Below are positions 44,679 through 52,766 of a stretch of 64,000 nt of DNA, piece by piece (positions within the stretch are counted from its first letter, which is position 1; each line of letters begins with the position of its first letter). A program made the position numbers and the translations under genes. Under the pieces are notes generated by a model that did no database searches, was not told the origin of the DNA, and saw nothing but the letters and a program-made list of their open reading frames with translations. Source of the DNA: Clostridia bacterium (lineage in GTDB: Bacteria; Bacillota; Clostridia; Oscillospirales; Acutalibacteraceae); the NCBI GenBank assembly GCA_017431035.1, contig JAFRLW010000027.1:1-64000 (forward strand), given 5' to 3'.

Positions 44679-44884
44679 GCGTTCAAAGACGGTGTCTGGC
44701 TTCGCCTTGTCGGCGAACTTGTTGAAGACGACCGCATCGAAGCCAAAAAAGCATGCTTGACGCCTACCCCGAGCTCCGCGGTATGTATGACGAAAATGAC
44801 GATAACACGCAGGTATTATATTTCAAAAATGCCACCGCCACTTTCTCGTCCTTCACCGCCGCCCCTGAAACAGTATCATTTTAA
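44679..44884 (+). pseudogene. Frameshifted C-terminal fragment of a pyridoxamine-phosphate-oxidase-like protein
   Basis: The plus strand reads AFKDGVWLRLVGELVEDDRI, EAKK, then after the loss of one base near 44755 continues MLDAYPELRGMYDENDD, NTQVLYFKNATATFSSF and ends PETVSF before TAA at 44882. This matches the C-terminal half of flavin-binding split-barrel family proteins, which often close with a PxTxxF-like end. The N-terminal half is absent. It is a broken remnant. Confidence 0.7.
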
Positions 44885-44930
44885 TAAACAGCAACGACAT
44901 TATTATATTTCTGTATTACAAGCAAATTAA

Positions 44931-44950
44931 GCGGAGTCGTACGGCTCCGC
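44931..44950. repeat. 20-bp near-perfect palindrome after the oxidase fragment
   Basis: GCGGAGTCGTACGGCTCCGC, one mismatched pair. It is probably the old terminator of the broken oxidase gene. Between it and 45017 nothing else was seen. Confidence 0.55.
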
Positions 44951-45017
44951 CCGCCCTTTCAGCAATGTCTTCATTGTTGTTTATAATATCATAAATGTGG
45001 GATGCCTCATAATAATT

Positions 45018-45051
45018 AAAAAATCCTTGTTCAAATGAACAAGGATTTTTT
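45018..45051 (-). terminator. Terminator of tRNA-Gln
   Basis: A 16-bp perfect stem (AAAAAATCCTTGTTCA and complement, 2-base loop) directly abuts the tRNA CCA end and carries T tracts. If the island model is right, this terminator belongs to the inserted DNA. Confidence 0.85.
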
Positions 45052-45125
45052 TGGCTGGGGAATAGGGATTCGAACCCCAACAAACAGAGTCAGAGTCTGT
45101 CGTGCTACCGTTACACAATTCCCCA
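45052..45125 (-). tRNA. tRNA-Gln (anticodon CTG)
   Basis: The minus strand folds as a cloverleaf: acceptor TGGGGAAT with ATTCCCCA, discriminator G and encoded CCA; D arm with AACGGTAGC; anticodon stem ACAGA/TCTGT around CTCTGAC with anticodon CTG at 45091-45093; T arm GGGGTTCGAATCCCT. The U1-A72 pair and G73 are glutamine identity features. It has its own promoter and terminator, and its 3' end is the island attachment core. Confidence 0.95.
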
Positions 45126-45147
45126 AAGTGTTTTTGCAACAAATATT

Positions 45148-45175
45148 ATTATATATTATTTTATCGATAAGTCAA
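45148..45175 (-). promoter_or_regulatory. SigA promoter for tRNA-Gln
   Basis: On the minus strand TTGACT and TATAAT are separated by 16 bases, about 22 bases before the tRNA. Confidence 0.65.
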
Positions 45176-45204
45176 GAATTTTTAATTATTTTTTCAAAAA
45201 AATG

Positions 45205-45233
45205 TTGACAAAATGTAAAAATAAACATATCAT
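45205..45233 (+). promoter_or_regulatory. SigA promoter for acpP
   Basis: TTGACA and TATCAT are separated by 17 bases, 35 bases before the acpP ATG. Confidence 0.7.
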
Positions 45234-45268
45234 CATAATATACAATATTTTTGGCGGAGGAAACTAAT

Positions 45269-45499
45269 ATGGTTTTTGAAAAACTAAAAGATATACTTGC
45301 TGAACAACTTGAGGCTAACCCGGATAACATCACCCTCGAAACCGATATAGCCGGTGAACTCGGCGCAGACAGTCTTGACGTTGTTGAACTTGCAATGTCG
45401 GTTGAGGACGAGTTTAACGTTATTATTCCCGATGAAGAAATTGAAAATCTTAAAACAGTTGGCGACGTTGTTGAGTTTATTCATTCAAATATGGAATAA
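45269..45499 (+). CDS. acpP: Acyl carrier protein
   Basis: Carries growing acyl chains in fatty-acid synthesis. The 76 acidic residues include GADSLDVVELAM, whose serine takes the phosphopantetheine arm, and VGDVVEFI. The ATG at 45269 follows GGCGGAGG; an in-frame TTG at 45251 overlaps that ribosome site. It is monocistronic and separate from other fatty-acid genes in this window. Confidence 0.95.
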   Translation: MVFEKLKDILAEQLEANPDNITLETDIAGELGADSLDVVELAMSVEDEFNVIIPDEEIENLKTVGDVVEFIHSNME

Positions 45500-45532
45500 T
45501 CTACATATATAACAAGACTCCCTTTTGTGCGG

Positions 45533-45797
45533 CTTCAGATAGGGATTAACAGTCCAAAAACGCACATTTTGGCGAATTACTGCTTCAAAAACAACCGACA
45601 TACGTCAGTATGCCGGTTGTTTTATTTATTGTTCTTCATCCAAAATCTGCAGTTTTTGGATGCAAGGCAGTTTTGTACCTGCAAAACTTAGTGCAGAGCG
45701 CAGTGAAAAAATGAAGTAATACTGTCGTATTACAAGGCTTTTTCACAAGTGAGTGCGAATGTTTTGCGGTCCAAAACCTATTACTCCCTATCTGAAG
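45533..45797. repeat. 265-bp foldback element with terminal inverted repeats
   Basis: CTTCAGATAGGGATTAA at the left end and its inverted copy at 45781-45797 match at 16 of 17 positions. Just inside each end is a small hairpin (CCAAAA/TTTTGG left, TTTTG/CAAAA right). The interior has further hairpins: ACAACCG...CGGTTGT around 45593-45622, ATCCAAAA/TTTTGGAT near 45637-45661, and GTGAAAAA/TTTTTCAC enclosing GTAATAC/GTATTAC near 45700-45750. No coding frame is convincing. It fits a MITE-like mobile element or a structured RNA; it fills the whole 310-base gap between acpP and the EamA gene. Confidence 0.6.
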
Positions 45798-45809
45798 ACG
45801 CCCTTTTTT

Positions 45810-46685
45810 TTATGTAATGTTATCGCTCTTAAAGGACAAAAGATATATACCTATAATGACAAAGATAATACCTATTATACCGAGTATGCCTACAACCTCG
45901 CCAAAAAATACCAGTCCTGTAACAGCGGAGGCGACCGGCTCTATAATAGAAATAACCGATGCTTTTCCGGCGTCGATACGGGAAAGACCGAAAGTATATA
46001 AAAGATACGGCAAAAGTGTATTTATAATCGAGATACCAATAAGGAGTGCAAAGGTTTTTATACTGCTAACTCTTGCAATAATACCCGGTGCATTGCAAAA
46101 CGGAAGAAGTGCCGCAAAAGAAAACAAAAAAGTATAAAACACGATAGTATAACTATTATACTTTTTTGAAGCAATTTTGCCGAATATACTGTAAAGCGCA
46201 TAGCCTATACCTGAAAGAATACCGTAGATAAGACCTATTTTAGTAAGTTTAAGGGTTGATGACATACAGGTAAGAACGCAACCGGATAGACAAATAACAA
46301 GAGATAAAACCTTGATTTTATTAAACTTTTCTTTGAAAACAAAGTATGATATTATGCTCACCCAAACAGGTGAAGTATACATCAAAATACAAGCGACGGA
46401 AAGCGAGTTTTCGGTAATAGAAGACATATAGCAAATATTAAAAAACATAAAACTCGCTATACCCGTGCCTAAAAACATCCAAATATCTTTAAGAGAGATA
46501 TGAAGTAGTTTTATATCTTTAACGGCAATAATTATAAACATAGCAAGTGCGGTAAAAAAAGACCTGACCGCAACAATGCCGACAGAAGAAAAGCCAAGCG
46601 ACGAAAGATTTCTTGTAAAAAAACCTATCGTACCCCAAAGAAGCGCTGCAAAAAGAACGCTTGTCTCCCCTAAATATTTTTTCAT
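45810..46685 (-). CDS. EamA/DMT-superfamily transporter
   Basis: Ten-helix permease of the drug/metabolite transporter superfamily; members export amino acids, metabolites or drugs. The 291 residues contain two EamA repeats (first near GETSVLFAALLWGTIGFFTR, second near LTKIGLIYGILSGIGYALYS) and ASVISIIEPVASAVTGLVFF, a common block of the second repeat. It starts after GAGAGGGT. Substrate unknown. Confidence 0.88.
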   Translation of the reverse strand: MKKYLGETSVLFAALLWGTIGFFTRNLSSLGFSSVGIVAVRSFFTALAMFIIIAVKDIKLLHISLKDIWMFLGTGIASFMFFNICYMSSITENSLSVACILMYTSPVWVSIISYFVFKEKFNKIKVLSLVICLSGCVLTCMSSTLKLTKIGLIYGILSGIGYALYSIFGKIASKKYNSYTIVFYTFLFSFAALLPFCNAPGIIARVSSIKTFALLIGISIINTLLPYLLYTFGLSRIDAGKASVISIIEPVASAVTGLVFFGEVVGILGIIGIIFVIIGIYLLSFKSDNIT

Positions 46686-46707
46686 ACCCTCTCACCTACT
46701 TTAGCAC

Positions 46708-46737
46708 AAAAAAACCATCCTGACGGATGATTTTTTT
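46708..46737 (-). terminator. Terminator after the SPFH gene
   Basis: An imperfect stem (AACCATCC with GGATGATT) flanked by A and T tracts; seven T residues or more follow on either strand. Confidence 0.65.
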
Positions 46738-46745
46738 GAAAATTA

Positions 46746-47699
46746 TTATTTATCTTCACAACAAGGGTCTTCTTTAATTTCGGCTTTCTTTTTAGGCGCC
46801 GATTTTGTATTGTCGCCAAGACCTGTTGTTTCGCTGAAAATTACGTTGTTTTTAACGGCGTTTACGGCGTCGGTCGGGATTATGAGTTTTGCGGCGGTGC
46901 CGTTAGACATATTGACAAGCGCCTCATACTTTTTGAGTTCAAGTACCGATGCATCAACGCCGACGTCTTTGAGAAGTTGCAAACCTTCCGCCTCGGCTTT
47001 TTTGGCGAGGAATATTGCTTTTGCCTCACCTTCGGCTCTGGCTATACGGGCATCTCTTTCACCCTCTGCGGCAAGAATAGTAGCCTGTTTATCACCCTCA
47101 GCACGAGTGATAGCGGCGGCTTTATGACCCTCCGCTTGTAAAAGGGTTTGACGTCTGTCACGCTCGGCTTTCATTTGTTTTTCCATTGCCTGTTGTATTT
47201 CGGCAGGAGGAATAATATTTTTAAGTTCAACACGGGTTACTTTAATACCCCACTGGTCAGTAGCCTCGTCAAGTGTTTCGGTCATTCTACCGTTTATGGT
47301 ATCACGGGAAGTAAGTGTGCCGTCAAGTTCGAGTTCGCCTACTATATTACGAAGAGTGGTAGCGGTGAGGTTTTCCATAGCGTTTATCGGATTAACAACG
47401 CCGTAGGTATAAGCCTTTGAATCAAAAATGCGGAAGTAAACAACGGTATCTATCTGCATAGTAACGTTATCTTTGGTAATTACAGGTTGAGGTGCGGAAT
47501 CGAGCACCTGCTCTTTTAGTGTAATCTTTTTTGCAATTCTATCAATAATCGGTATTTTAACGTGAATACCGGCGCCCCAGGTATGACGATATTTTCCGAG
47601 TCGCTCTATAACATACTCGGTCGCTTGGGGAACAATTCTGATATTTGCAAAAATAAGAATCAATACGATAAAACAAAGAATCAATGCGAATATTGGCAT
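46746..47699 (-). CDS. SPFH/stomatin-like membrane protein (QmcA type)
   Basis: Scaffold protein of the SPFH superfamily, which forms oligomers in the membrane and often partners with FtsH or an NfeD protease-like protein. The 317 residues have one N-terminal helix (MPIFALILCFIVLILIF), the band-7 domain (VIERLGKYRHTWGAGIHVKI to ETLDEATDQWGIKVTRVEL), a long alanine-glutamate-rich coiled coil and a tail ending PCCEDK. The ATG at 47699 follows AAGGAG. No NfeD gene is adjacent. Confidence 0.9.
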   Translation of the reverse strand: MPIFALILCFIVLILIFANIRIVPQATEYVIERLGKYRHTWGAGIHVKIPIIDRIAKKITLKEQVLDSAPQPVITKDNVTMQIDTVVYFRIFDSKAYTYGVVNPINAMENLTATTLRNIVGELELDGTLTSRDTINGRMTETLDEATDQWGIKVTRVELKNIIPPAEIQQAMEKQMKAERDRRQTLLQAEGHKAAAITRAEGDKQATILAAEGERDARIARAEGEAKAIFLAKKAEAEGLQLLKDVGVDASVLELKKYEALVNMSNGTAAKLIIPTDAVNAVKNNVIFSETTGLGDNTKSAPKKKAEIKEDPCCEDK

Positions 47700-47784
47700 A
47701 ATTATCATCTCCTTATTTTTATTATAAGTCAAATGTTATCTTTTTACAACAAGTATTTTGATTTCTCATATATTTTCTATAATA

Positions 47785-47813
47785 TTGACATACTAAGAGA
47801 TAAATTGTATAAT
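47785..47813 (+). promoter_or_regulatory. SigA promoter for the glycosyltransferase
   Basis: TTGACA and TATAAT are separated by exactly 17 bases; the gene starts 20 bases after the -10 box. Confidence 0.78.
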
Positions 47814-47832
47814 TGTGTAAAGGTGTGATGAA

Positions 47833-48756
47833 ATGGTAACTGTACTTCTTGCCACTTATAACGGCTCAAAATACATCAGAGAACAAATCGATTCCCTACT
47901 TTCGCAAACCTATAAAGATTTTAATATTTTAGTTCACGATGACGGCTCAAGCGATGACACGCTTGGAATAATAGATGACTATATAACAAAATATCCCGAC
48001 AAAATCAGTCGCATAGACGCTCCGCCGACAGGCAGTCCGCAGGGCAATTTTTCCCTACTCTTTTCAAAGTGTGAAAGCGACTATATTCTATTTTGTGACC
48101 AGGATGATATTTGGAAACCGACAAAGATAGAAAAGGATATTACCGCAATAATAAAAGCCGAAGAGGAATACGGAAAAGACACCCCTATTCTGCTTCATAG
48201 CGATTTGACTGTGGCAAATGAAAACGGACAAACCGTATACCGCTCTTTCTTTCGTCAACAAGGGTTTGACAACGGTTATATAACTCTCCCCCACCTGCTT
48301 GTTAAGAACTATGTGACCGGTTGTACGGTTGCTGTAAATAAAGCGCTTAAAGACCGCTCGGGCGAGATACCGAAAGAGTGCCCTATGCACGACTGGTGGA
48401 TGGCGCTTGTTGCTTGTGTTTTCGGAAAAATCATTTTTATTGACGAGCCTCTTGTATATTACCGTCAACACGGAGATAACGAGGTTGGCGCCCGTCACTC
48501 AAAAGGTTTTGGCTACGTAGCCGAAAAAATAAAAAATTTATCAAGAGTCAAATCGGACTATCTTTCAACCTATATTCAGGCAAGGATGTTCCGCCAAAGG
48601 TTTATAAATGACCTTGACTCTGACTCACAAAAGATAATAAACGCCTACTGCAATATGTCGGAACTTTCCAAAATGGGCAGGATAAGACTGCTTAGGCGCT
48701 ATGATTTCAAAAAGAACTCAAAACTAAAGGTTTTAGGACAATATTTGATAGTATAA
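47833..48756 (+). CDS. Family 2 glycosyltransferase (rhamnosyltransferase-like)
   Basis: GT-A fold enzyme predicted to add a sugar, often rhamnose, to cell-surface polysaccharide. The 307 residues begin VTVLLATYNGSKYIREQIDS, with the nucleotide-sugar motif HDDGSSDDT, the metal motif CDQDD, and MHDWWMALVA plus YRQHGDNEVGA, blocks shared with RfbF/RgpB-type enzymes. It is monocistronic between its own promoter and terminator, so the acceptor cannot be guessed from neighbours. Confidence 0.87.
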   Translation: MVTVLLATYNGSKYIREQIDSLLSQTYKDFNILVHDDGSSDDTLGIIDDYITKYPDKISRIDAPPTGSPQGNFSLLFSKCESDYILFCDQDDIWKPTKIEKDITAIIKAEEEYGKDTPILLHSDLTVANENGQTVYRSFFRQQGFDNGYITLPHLLVKNYVTGCTVAVNKALKDRSGEIPKECPMHDWWMALVACVFGKIIFIDEPLVYYRQHGDNEVGARHSKGFGYVAEKIKNLSRVKSDYLSTYIQARMFRQRFINDLDSDSQKIINAYCNMSELSKMGRIRLLRRYDFKKNSKLKVLGQYLIV

Positions 48757-48786
48757 AAAAAGCAGAGCCTATCGGCTCTGTTTTTA
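48757..48786. terminator. Terminator after the glycosyltransferase
   Basis: A 7-bp GC-rich stem (CAGAGCC with GGCTCTG, 4-base loop) with A and T tracts; also serves the converging small gene. Confidence 0.85.
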
Positions 48787-49071
48787 TTTATCTTTGAGGT
48801 CACGCTCTAACCAGGTAAAGCCTAAGTCAATAGCGTCAAAAAGATTATCCTTTGTGCTTTCTTTTTTAATACGTTTAGCCATATCATTATCGGTATTACT
48901 GTCCAGCAGTTTAACCGAAACCTTGTCGGCTATATCGAGTTTTCCGTCCTTTTTGCTTGACAAAATCTCAAACAAAACAACCGATTTTTCCGACATATCG
49001 CCGTAATAAATCTCATTTCCCTTTCTGACAAGGGGTTTTCCTTTATAGGTTAAAAAGTTTGTTTCAGCCAT
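48784..49071 (-). CDS. Conserved-looking small protein of unknown function
   Basis: I do not recognise this 95-residue charged protein (starts MAETNFLTYKGKPLVRKGN). No membrane segment or known motif is evident; the first half looks beta-rich and the second half helical (AKRIKKESTKDNLFDAIDLG). It lies 19 bases after another small gene on the same strand, with both between a glycosyltransferase and glyQS. Its clean ribosome site and terminator support a real gene. Confidence 0.65.
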   Translation of the reverse strand: MAETNFLTYKGKPLVRKGNEIYYGDMSEKSVVLFEILSSKKDGKLDIADKVSVKLLDSNTDNDMAKRIKKESTKDNLFDAIDLGFTWLERDLKDK

Positions 49072-49090
49072 TTAATATCCCTCGCTTTAA

Positions 49091-49348
49091 TTATTTTTCG
49101 GGCATTTCGCCATAAAGATTAAACCTGAAAAGCAAAGACTCATCTTCACTGTTTTCACATCTGATAGTAGCCTTAGCAACCTGAGCGCCCTTCAAAATCT
49201 CGGAGAGACCAAGCATTTGACAAAGTTTTGATTTAAGATTAAGGGAGTCACCGTCGGCAGTTTCAAGGAAAACGTTTCCTTTGCACTGGTCAACAGCCTT
49301 TATGAACTCTTCAAAATCAATATTATGTAACTGCAAACTATTATCCAT
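49091..49348 (-). CDS. Small protein of unknown function
   Basis: I do not recognise this 85-residue acidic protein (starts MDNSLQLHNIDFEEFIKAVD). It contains FLETADGDSLNLKSKLCQML and a C-terminal beta-like stretch (AKATIRCENSEDESLLFRFN). It is the first gene of a two-gene unit with the 95-residue protein. The start is preceded by AGGTGAAAC. Confidence 0.65.
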   Translation of the reverse strand: MDNSLQLHNIDFEEFIKAVDQCKGNVFLETADGDSLNLKSKLCQMLGLSEILKGAQVAKATIRCENSEDESLLFRFNLYGEMPEK

Positions 49349-49479
49349 AATGTTTCACCTCAATAAAAGTATAAACTATTTGAAAAAATAAGTCAAGAAA
49401 GTTAAGCTTATAACATTATTTTTATATGTTTTATCCTTAAAAACGCAACAAATGTGAAGTTTTTTGTACAATATTTAGA

Positions 49480-49508
49480 TTGACAATTACTTGTATTTAC
49501 ATTATATT
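49480..49508 (+). promoter_or_regulatory. SigA promoter for glyQS
   Basis: TTGACA and TATATT are separated by 17 bases. The resulting leader is about 30 nt, too short for a T-box. Confidence 0.72.
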
Positions 49509-49541
49509 TAATATGAATAATATTGTAATAAGGTGGATAAA

Positions 49542-50945
49542 ATGAAGAATACCGAAAAAAGTATGGAAACAATTGTAAATCTTGCAAAGGGACGTGGTTT
49601 TGTATACCCTGGCAGCGAGATATACGGCGGACTTGCAAACACTTGGGACTACGGCCCGCTTGGTGTTGAACTTAAAAACAACATCAAAAAAGCGTGGTGG
49701 AAAAAGTTTGTTCAGGAGAATAAACTTAACGTTGGTCTTGACGCCGCTATACTTATGAATCCCCAAACCTGGATAGCCTCAGGTCACCTTGCAGGCTTTT
49801 CCGATCCGCTAATGGACTGTCGTGAGTGTCACGAGCGTTTTCGTGCCGACAAGATTATTGAAGACTGGTGCAGCGAAAACAACTTCACTTTAGATAAACC
49901 TATAGACGCTTTTTCACAAGAGGAAATGAAAAACTTTGTTGATGAACACAATATTGCTTGTCCCTCTTGCGGAAAACATAATTTTACCGATATCAGACAG
50001 TTTAACCTTATGTTCAAAACTTTTCAGGGTGTTACCGAAGATGCAAAAAACACCGTTTATCTTCGTCCTGAAACGGCACAGGGTATATTTGTAAACTTCC
50101 CCTCTGTTCAACGCACAACAAGAAAGAAACTGCCTTTCGGTATTGCGCAAATAGGAAAATCGTTCAGAAACGAGATTACTCCCGGCAACTTTATTTTCCG
50201 AGTACGTGAGTTTGAACAAATGGAACTTGAGTTCTTCTGCAAACCCGATACCGACCTCGAATGGTTCTCTTACTGGCGTGGTTTTTGCCGTGATTGGCTA
50301 CTCTCTCTTGGTCTTAAAGAAGAAAATCTCAGACTTCGTGACCACGATAAAGACGAACTCTCTTTCTATTCTAAAGCCACTACCGACTTTGAGTTCCTAT
50401 TCCCGTTTGGTTGGGGTGAACTTTGGGGCGTTGCCGATAGAACCGACTACGACCTTACCCAACATCAAAACACCTCTAAAAAAGACCTTACATATTTTGA
50501 CCAGGAAACAAACGAACATTATATTCCCTACGTTATTGAGCCTAGTCTCGGCGTTGAGCGTATGTTCTTATCAATTCTATGCGACGCCTATGATGAAGAG
50601 GTTGTAGACGCAGAAAAGAATGATACAAGAGTAGTTCTTCGTTTCCACCCGTTCTTAGCGCCTTTCAAAGCGGCTGTACTTCCCCTTTCAAAGAAACTTT
50701 CCGATAAGGCTATGGAAATACAGGATGAACTTTCAAAATACTTCCCTGTTGATTTTGATGACGCCGGCAGTATCGGTAAACGTTATCGCCGTCAGGACGA
50801 AACAGGAACTCCGCTTTGTATCACATATGACTTTGACAGTCTTGAAGACAACTGCGTTACCGTTCGTGACAGGGATACAATGCAGCAAATACGAATAAAA
50901 ATTAGCGACCTTAAAGATTATATTGAAGATAAAATCAAGTTTTAA
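49542..50945 (+). CDS. glyQS: Glycyl-tRNA synthetase, dimeric type
   Basis: Class II synthetase of the alpha-2 type found in many Firmicutes. The 467 residues include motif 1 ([17 protein letters not shown]), motif 2 ([19 protein letters not shown]), motif 3 ([12 protein letters not shown]) and the C-terminal anticodon-binding domain ([19 protein letters not shown]). The ATG at 49542 follows AAGGTGG. A Na/Pi cotransporter follows after 32 bases and may be on the same transcript. Confidence 0.96.
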   Translation: MKNTEKSMETIVNLAKGRGFVYPGSEIYGGLANTWDYGPLGVELKNNIKKAWWKKFVQENKLNVGLDAAILMNPQTWIASGHLAGFSDPLMDCRECHERFRADKIIEDWCSENNFTLDKPIDAFSQEEMKNFVDEHNIACPSCGKHNFTDIRQFNLMFKTFQGVTEDAKNTVYLRPETAQGIFVNFPSVQRTTRKKLPFGIAQIGKSFRNEITPGNFIFRVREFEQMELEFFCKPDTDLEWFSYWRGFCRDWLLSLGLKEENLRLRDHDKDELSFYSKATTDFEFLFPFGWGELWGVADRTDYDLTQHQNTSKKDLTYFDQETNEHYIPYVIEPSLGVERMFLSILCDAYDEEVVDAEKNDTRVVLRFHPFLAPFKAAVLPLSKKLSDKAMEIQDELSKYFPVDFDDAGSIGKRYRRQDETGTPLCITYDFDSLEDNCVTVRDRDTMQQIRIKISDLKDYIEDKIKF

Positions 50946-50977
50946 TAAAAAAAATAATTATAATTGAGGTAAATGAT

Positions 50978-52726
50978 ATGCCAACCGAAATATTATCAAT
51001 GCTCGCTATGTTGCTCGGCGGTCTGACCTTCTTTCTGTTTGGTATGAGCATAATGTCAACAGGACTTGAACAAATGGCAGGCGGCGGACTTGAACGCACA
51101 CTTAACAAAATGGCTAAAAACGATTTTGCCGGTTTTGCTCTCGGTGCAGGTATAACCGTTGCTATTCAGTCCTCTTCCGCTATGACCGTTATGCTTGTGG
51201 GACTTGTAAACTCAGGTATTTTGCTTTTTGAAAACACCTTTGGTATGATAATGGGTTCCCACGTAGGAACAACGCTAACGGCGTGGATTTTGACCCTTAA
51301 CGCCAACTCGGGTTCAAACTTTTTTATGGCACTGCTTAAACCTATGAACTTTGCCCCGATTTTAGCTTTTGTAGGTATCATACTTCGTATGGCGTCGAAA
51401 AAAGCGAAAAGACGCAGTCTTGGTGATATATTTATCGGCTTTGCCATAATTATGGTTGGTATGAATATGATGAGCGAATCAATGGCCAACGTTAAACAAT
51501 ATTCAGGTATGTTGACGTTATTTGCTTCCTCACCTATTTTAGCGTTTTTGGTTTCAACACTATTTACCGGCGCTATTCAGTCTTCAGCCGCTACCGTTGC
51601 AATAGTTCAGGCATTTGCTTTGTCTTCGGTCGGGCTAAACTACAAAGCCGCAATTCCGCTTGTTGTAGGTGCAAACGTCGGTACTTGTATGACAGCTCTT
51701 TTATCAAGTGTCGGAACAAACAAAAATGCAAAACGTGTTGTTGCGCTTCACACCTATACAAACGCCATAGGCGGCGTGCTTATAATGATAGTGCTTTATA
51801 TTGCAAACGCTATAAACCCCGATTTATTATCGACTAAAACATCTATTATCGGCGTTGCGGTTATACACACCCTCTTTAATGTAATCAACACGATATTCTT
51901 TATTCCTTTCAAAAAACCAATGATAAAACTATGCGAAAAAACCATCAAAAAAGATGATGACAAAACGCATACGGTATTTTTGGACGAGCGTATATTCAAC
52001 AACCCGCCTCTTGCCATATCCGAATGTCAAAGACTTACAAATGAGATGGCAGACCTTTCCAGAGCCTCTATAAATTCGGCTATTGATTTGCTTAACAACT
52101 TTGATGGGCAAGAGTTTGACTATATTCAAGACGCCGAAAAACTAATAGATAAATATGAGGATAAACTCGGTACTTATCTGTTGAAAATCAGTTCACTTAG
52201 CCTTAATGAAAATGACTCCTATACAGTTTCTAAAATGCTTCACGCAATAGGCGACTTTGAAAGAATTGGCGACCATGCGCTCAATATTGCATCAACAGCA
52301 AAAGAAATGAGTGACAATAGCCTGGCCTTTTCTAAAGATGCTTCGCATGAAATAGAGGTTATTTCAAACGCCGTAAAAGAAATACTTGAGTTGTCGATTG
52401 ACTCGTTTATTGAAAACAATGATATAAAAGCCGCACATGTTGAACCTCTTGAACAGGTTATTGACTCGTTGCGTGATTCGCTAAAATCAGCACATATTAA
52501 CCGTTTGCAAAAAGGTGAATGTACAATAAAACTCGGATTTATATTCACCGATTTACTTTCCGACTACGAGCGAGTTTCAGACCATTGTTCAAACATAGCC
52601 GCATATACACTTCAAAATGTAACGCTTAAGTTTGATAACCACAAATATCTTAACAAAATCAAAAACCAGCAAATCGGCGCTTTCCGTTCCGATTTTGAGA
52701 TGTATGAGAAAAAATACTCAGTATAA
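50978..52726 (+). CDS. Na/Pi cotransporter with PhoU-like domain
   Basis: Membrane protein of the NptA/YjbB group that moves phosphate with sodium. The 582 residues have two repeats with the QSSSA signature (VAIQSSSAMTVMLVGLVNSG and TGAIQSSAATVAIVQAF) across about eight helices (1-320), then a PhoU-like cytoplasmic helical bundle (about 350-560) with the family block HAIGDFERIGDHALNIA. It starts after TTGAGG. Confidence 0.92.
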   Translation: MPTEILSMLAMLLGGLTFFLFGMSIMSTGLEQMAGGGLERTLNKMAKNDFAGFALGAGITVAIQSSSAMTVMLVGLVNSGILLFENTFGMIMGSHVGTTLTAWILTLNANSGSNFFMALLKPMNFAPILAFVGIILRMASKKAKRRSLGDIFIGFAIIMVGMNMMSESMANVKQYSGMLTLFASSPILAFLVSTLFTGAIQSSAATVAIVQAFALSSVGLNYKAAIPLVVGANVGTCMTALLSSVGTNKNAKRVVALHTYTNAIGGVLIMIVLYIANAINPDLLSTKTSIIGVAVIHTLFNVINTIFFIPFKKPMIKLCEKTIKKDDDKTHTVFLDERIFNNPPLAISECQRLTNEMADLSRASINSAIDLLNNFDGQEFDYIQDAEKLIDKYEDKLGTYLLKISSLSLNENDSYTVSKMLHAIGDFERIGDHALNIASTAKEMSDNSLAFSKDASHEIEVISNAVKEILELSIDSFIENNDIKAAHVEPLEQVIDSLRDSLKSAHINRLQKGECTIKLGFIFTDLLSDYERVSDHCSNIAAYTLQNVTLKFDNHKYLNKIKNQQIGAFRSDFEMYEKKYSV

Positions 52727-52738
52727 AACCAAAAAAAG

Positions 52739-52759
52739 CCCGACACATATTGTGTCGGG
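52739..52759. terminator. Bidirectional terminator between the Na/Pi transporter and icd
   Basis: A 9-bp stem (CCCGACACA with TGTGTCGGG, 3-base loop) with A and T tracts each side. Confidence 0.88.
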
Positions 52760-52766
52760 TGTTTTT

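Noticed and set aside
44520..44930. Plus-strand open frame of 136 codons
   Set aside because: Its 5' half is antisense to the membrane-protein gene and its 3' half is the frameshifted oxidase remnant; not a single real gene.
42140..45050. Prophage
   Set aside because: Apart from one possible MuF-tail trace there are no structural, replication, lysis or integrase genes.
45533..45797. Insertion sequence remnant
   Set aside because: No transposase frame and the interior is palindromic rather than degraded coding sequence; described as a foldback element instead.
49349..49541. T-box leader upstream of glyQS
   Set aside because: A clear promoter leaves only about 30 nt of leader, and no T-box sequence or specifier stem is present.
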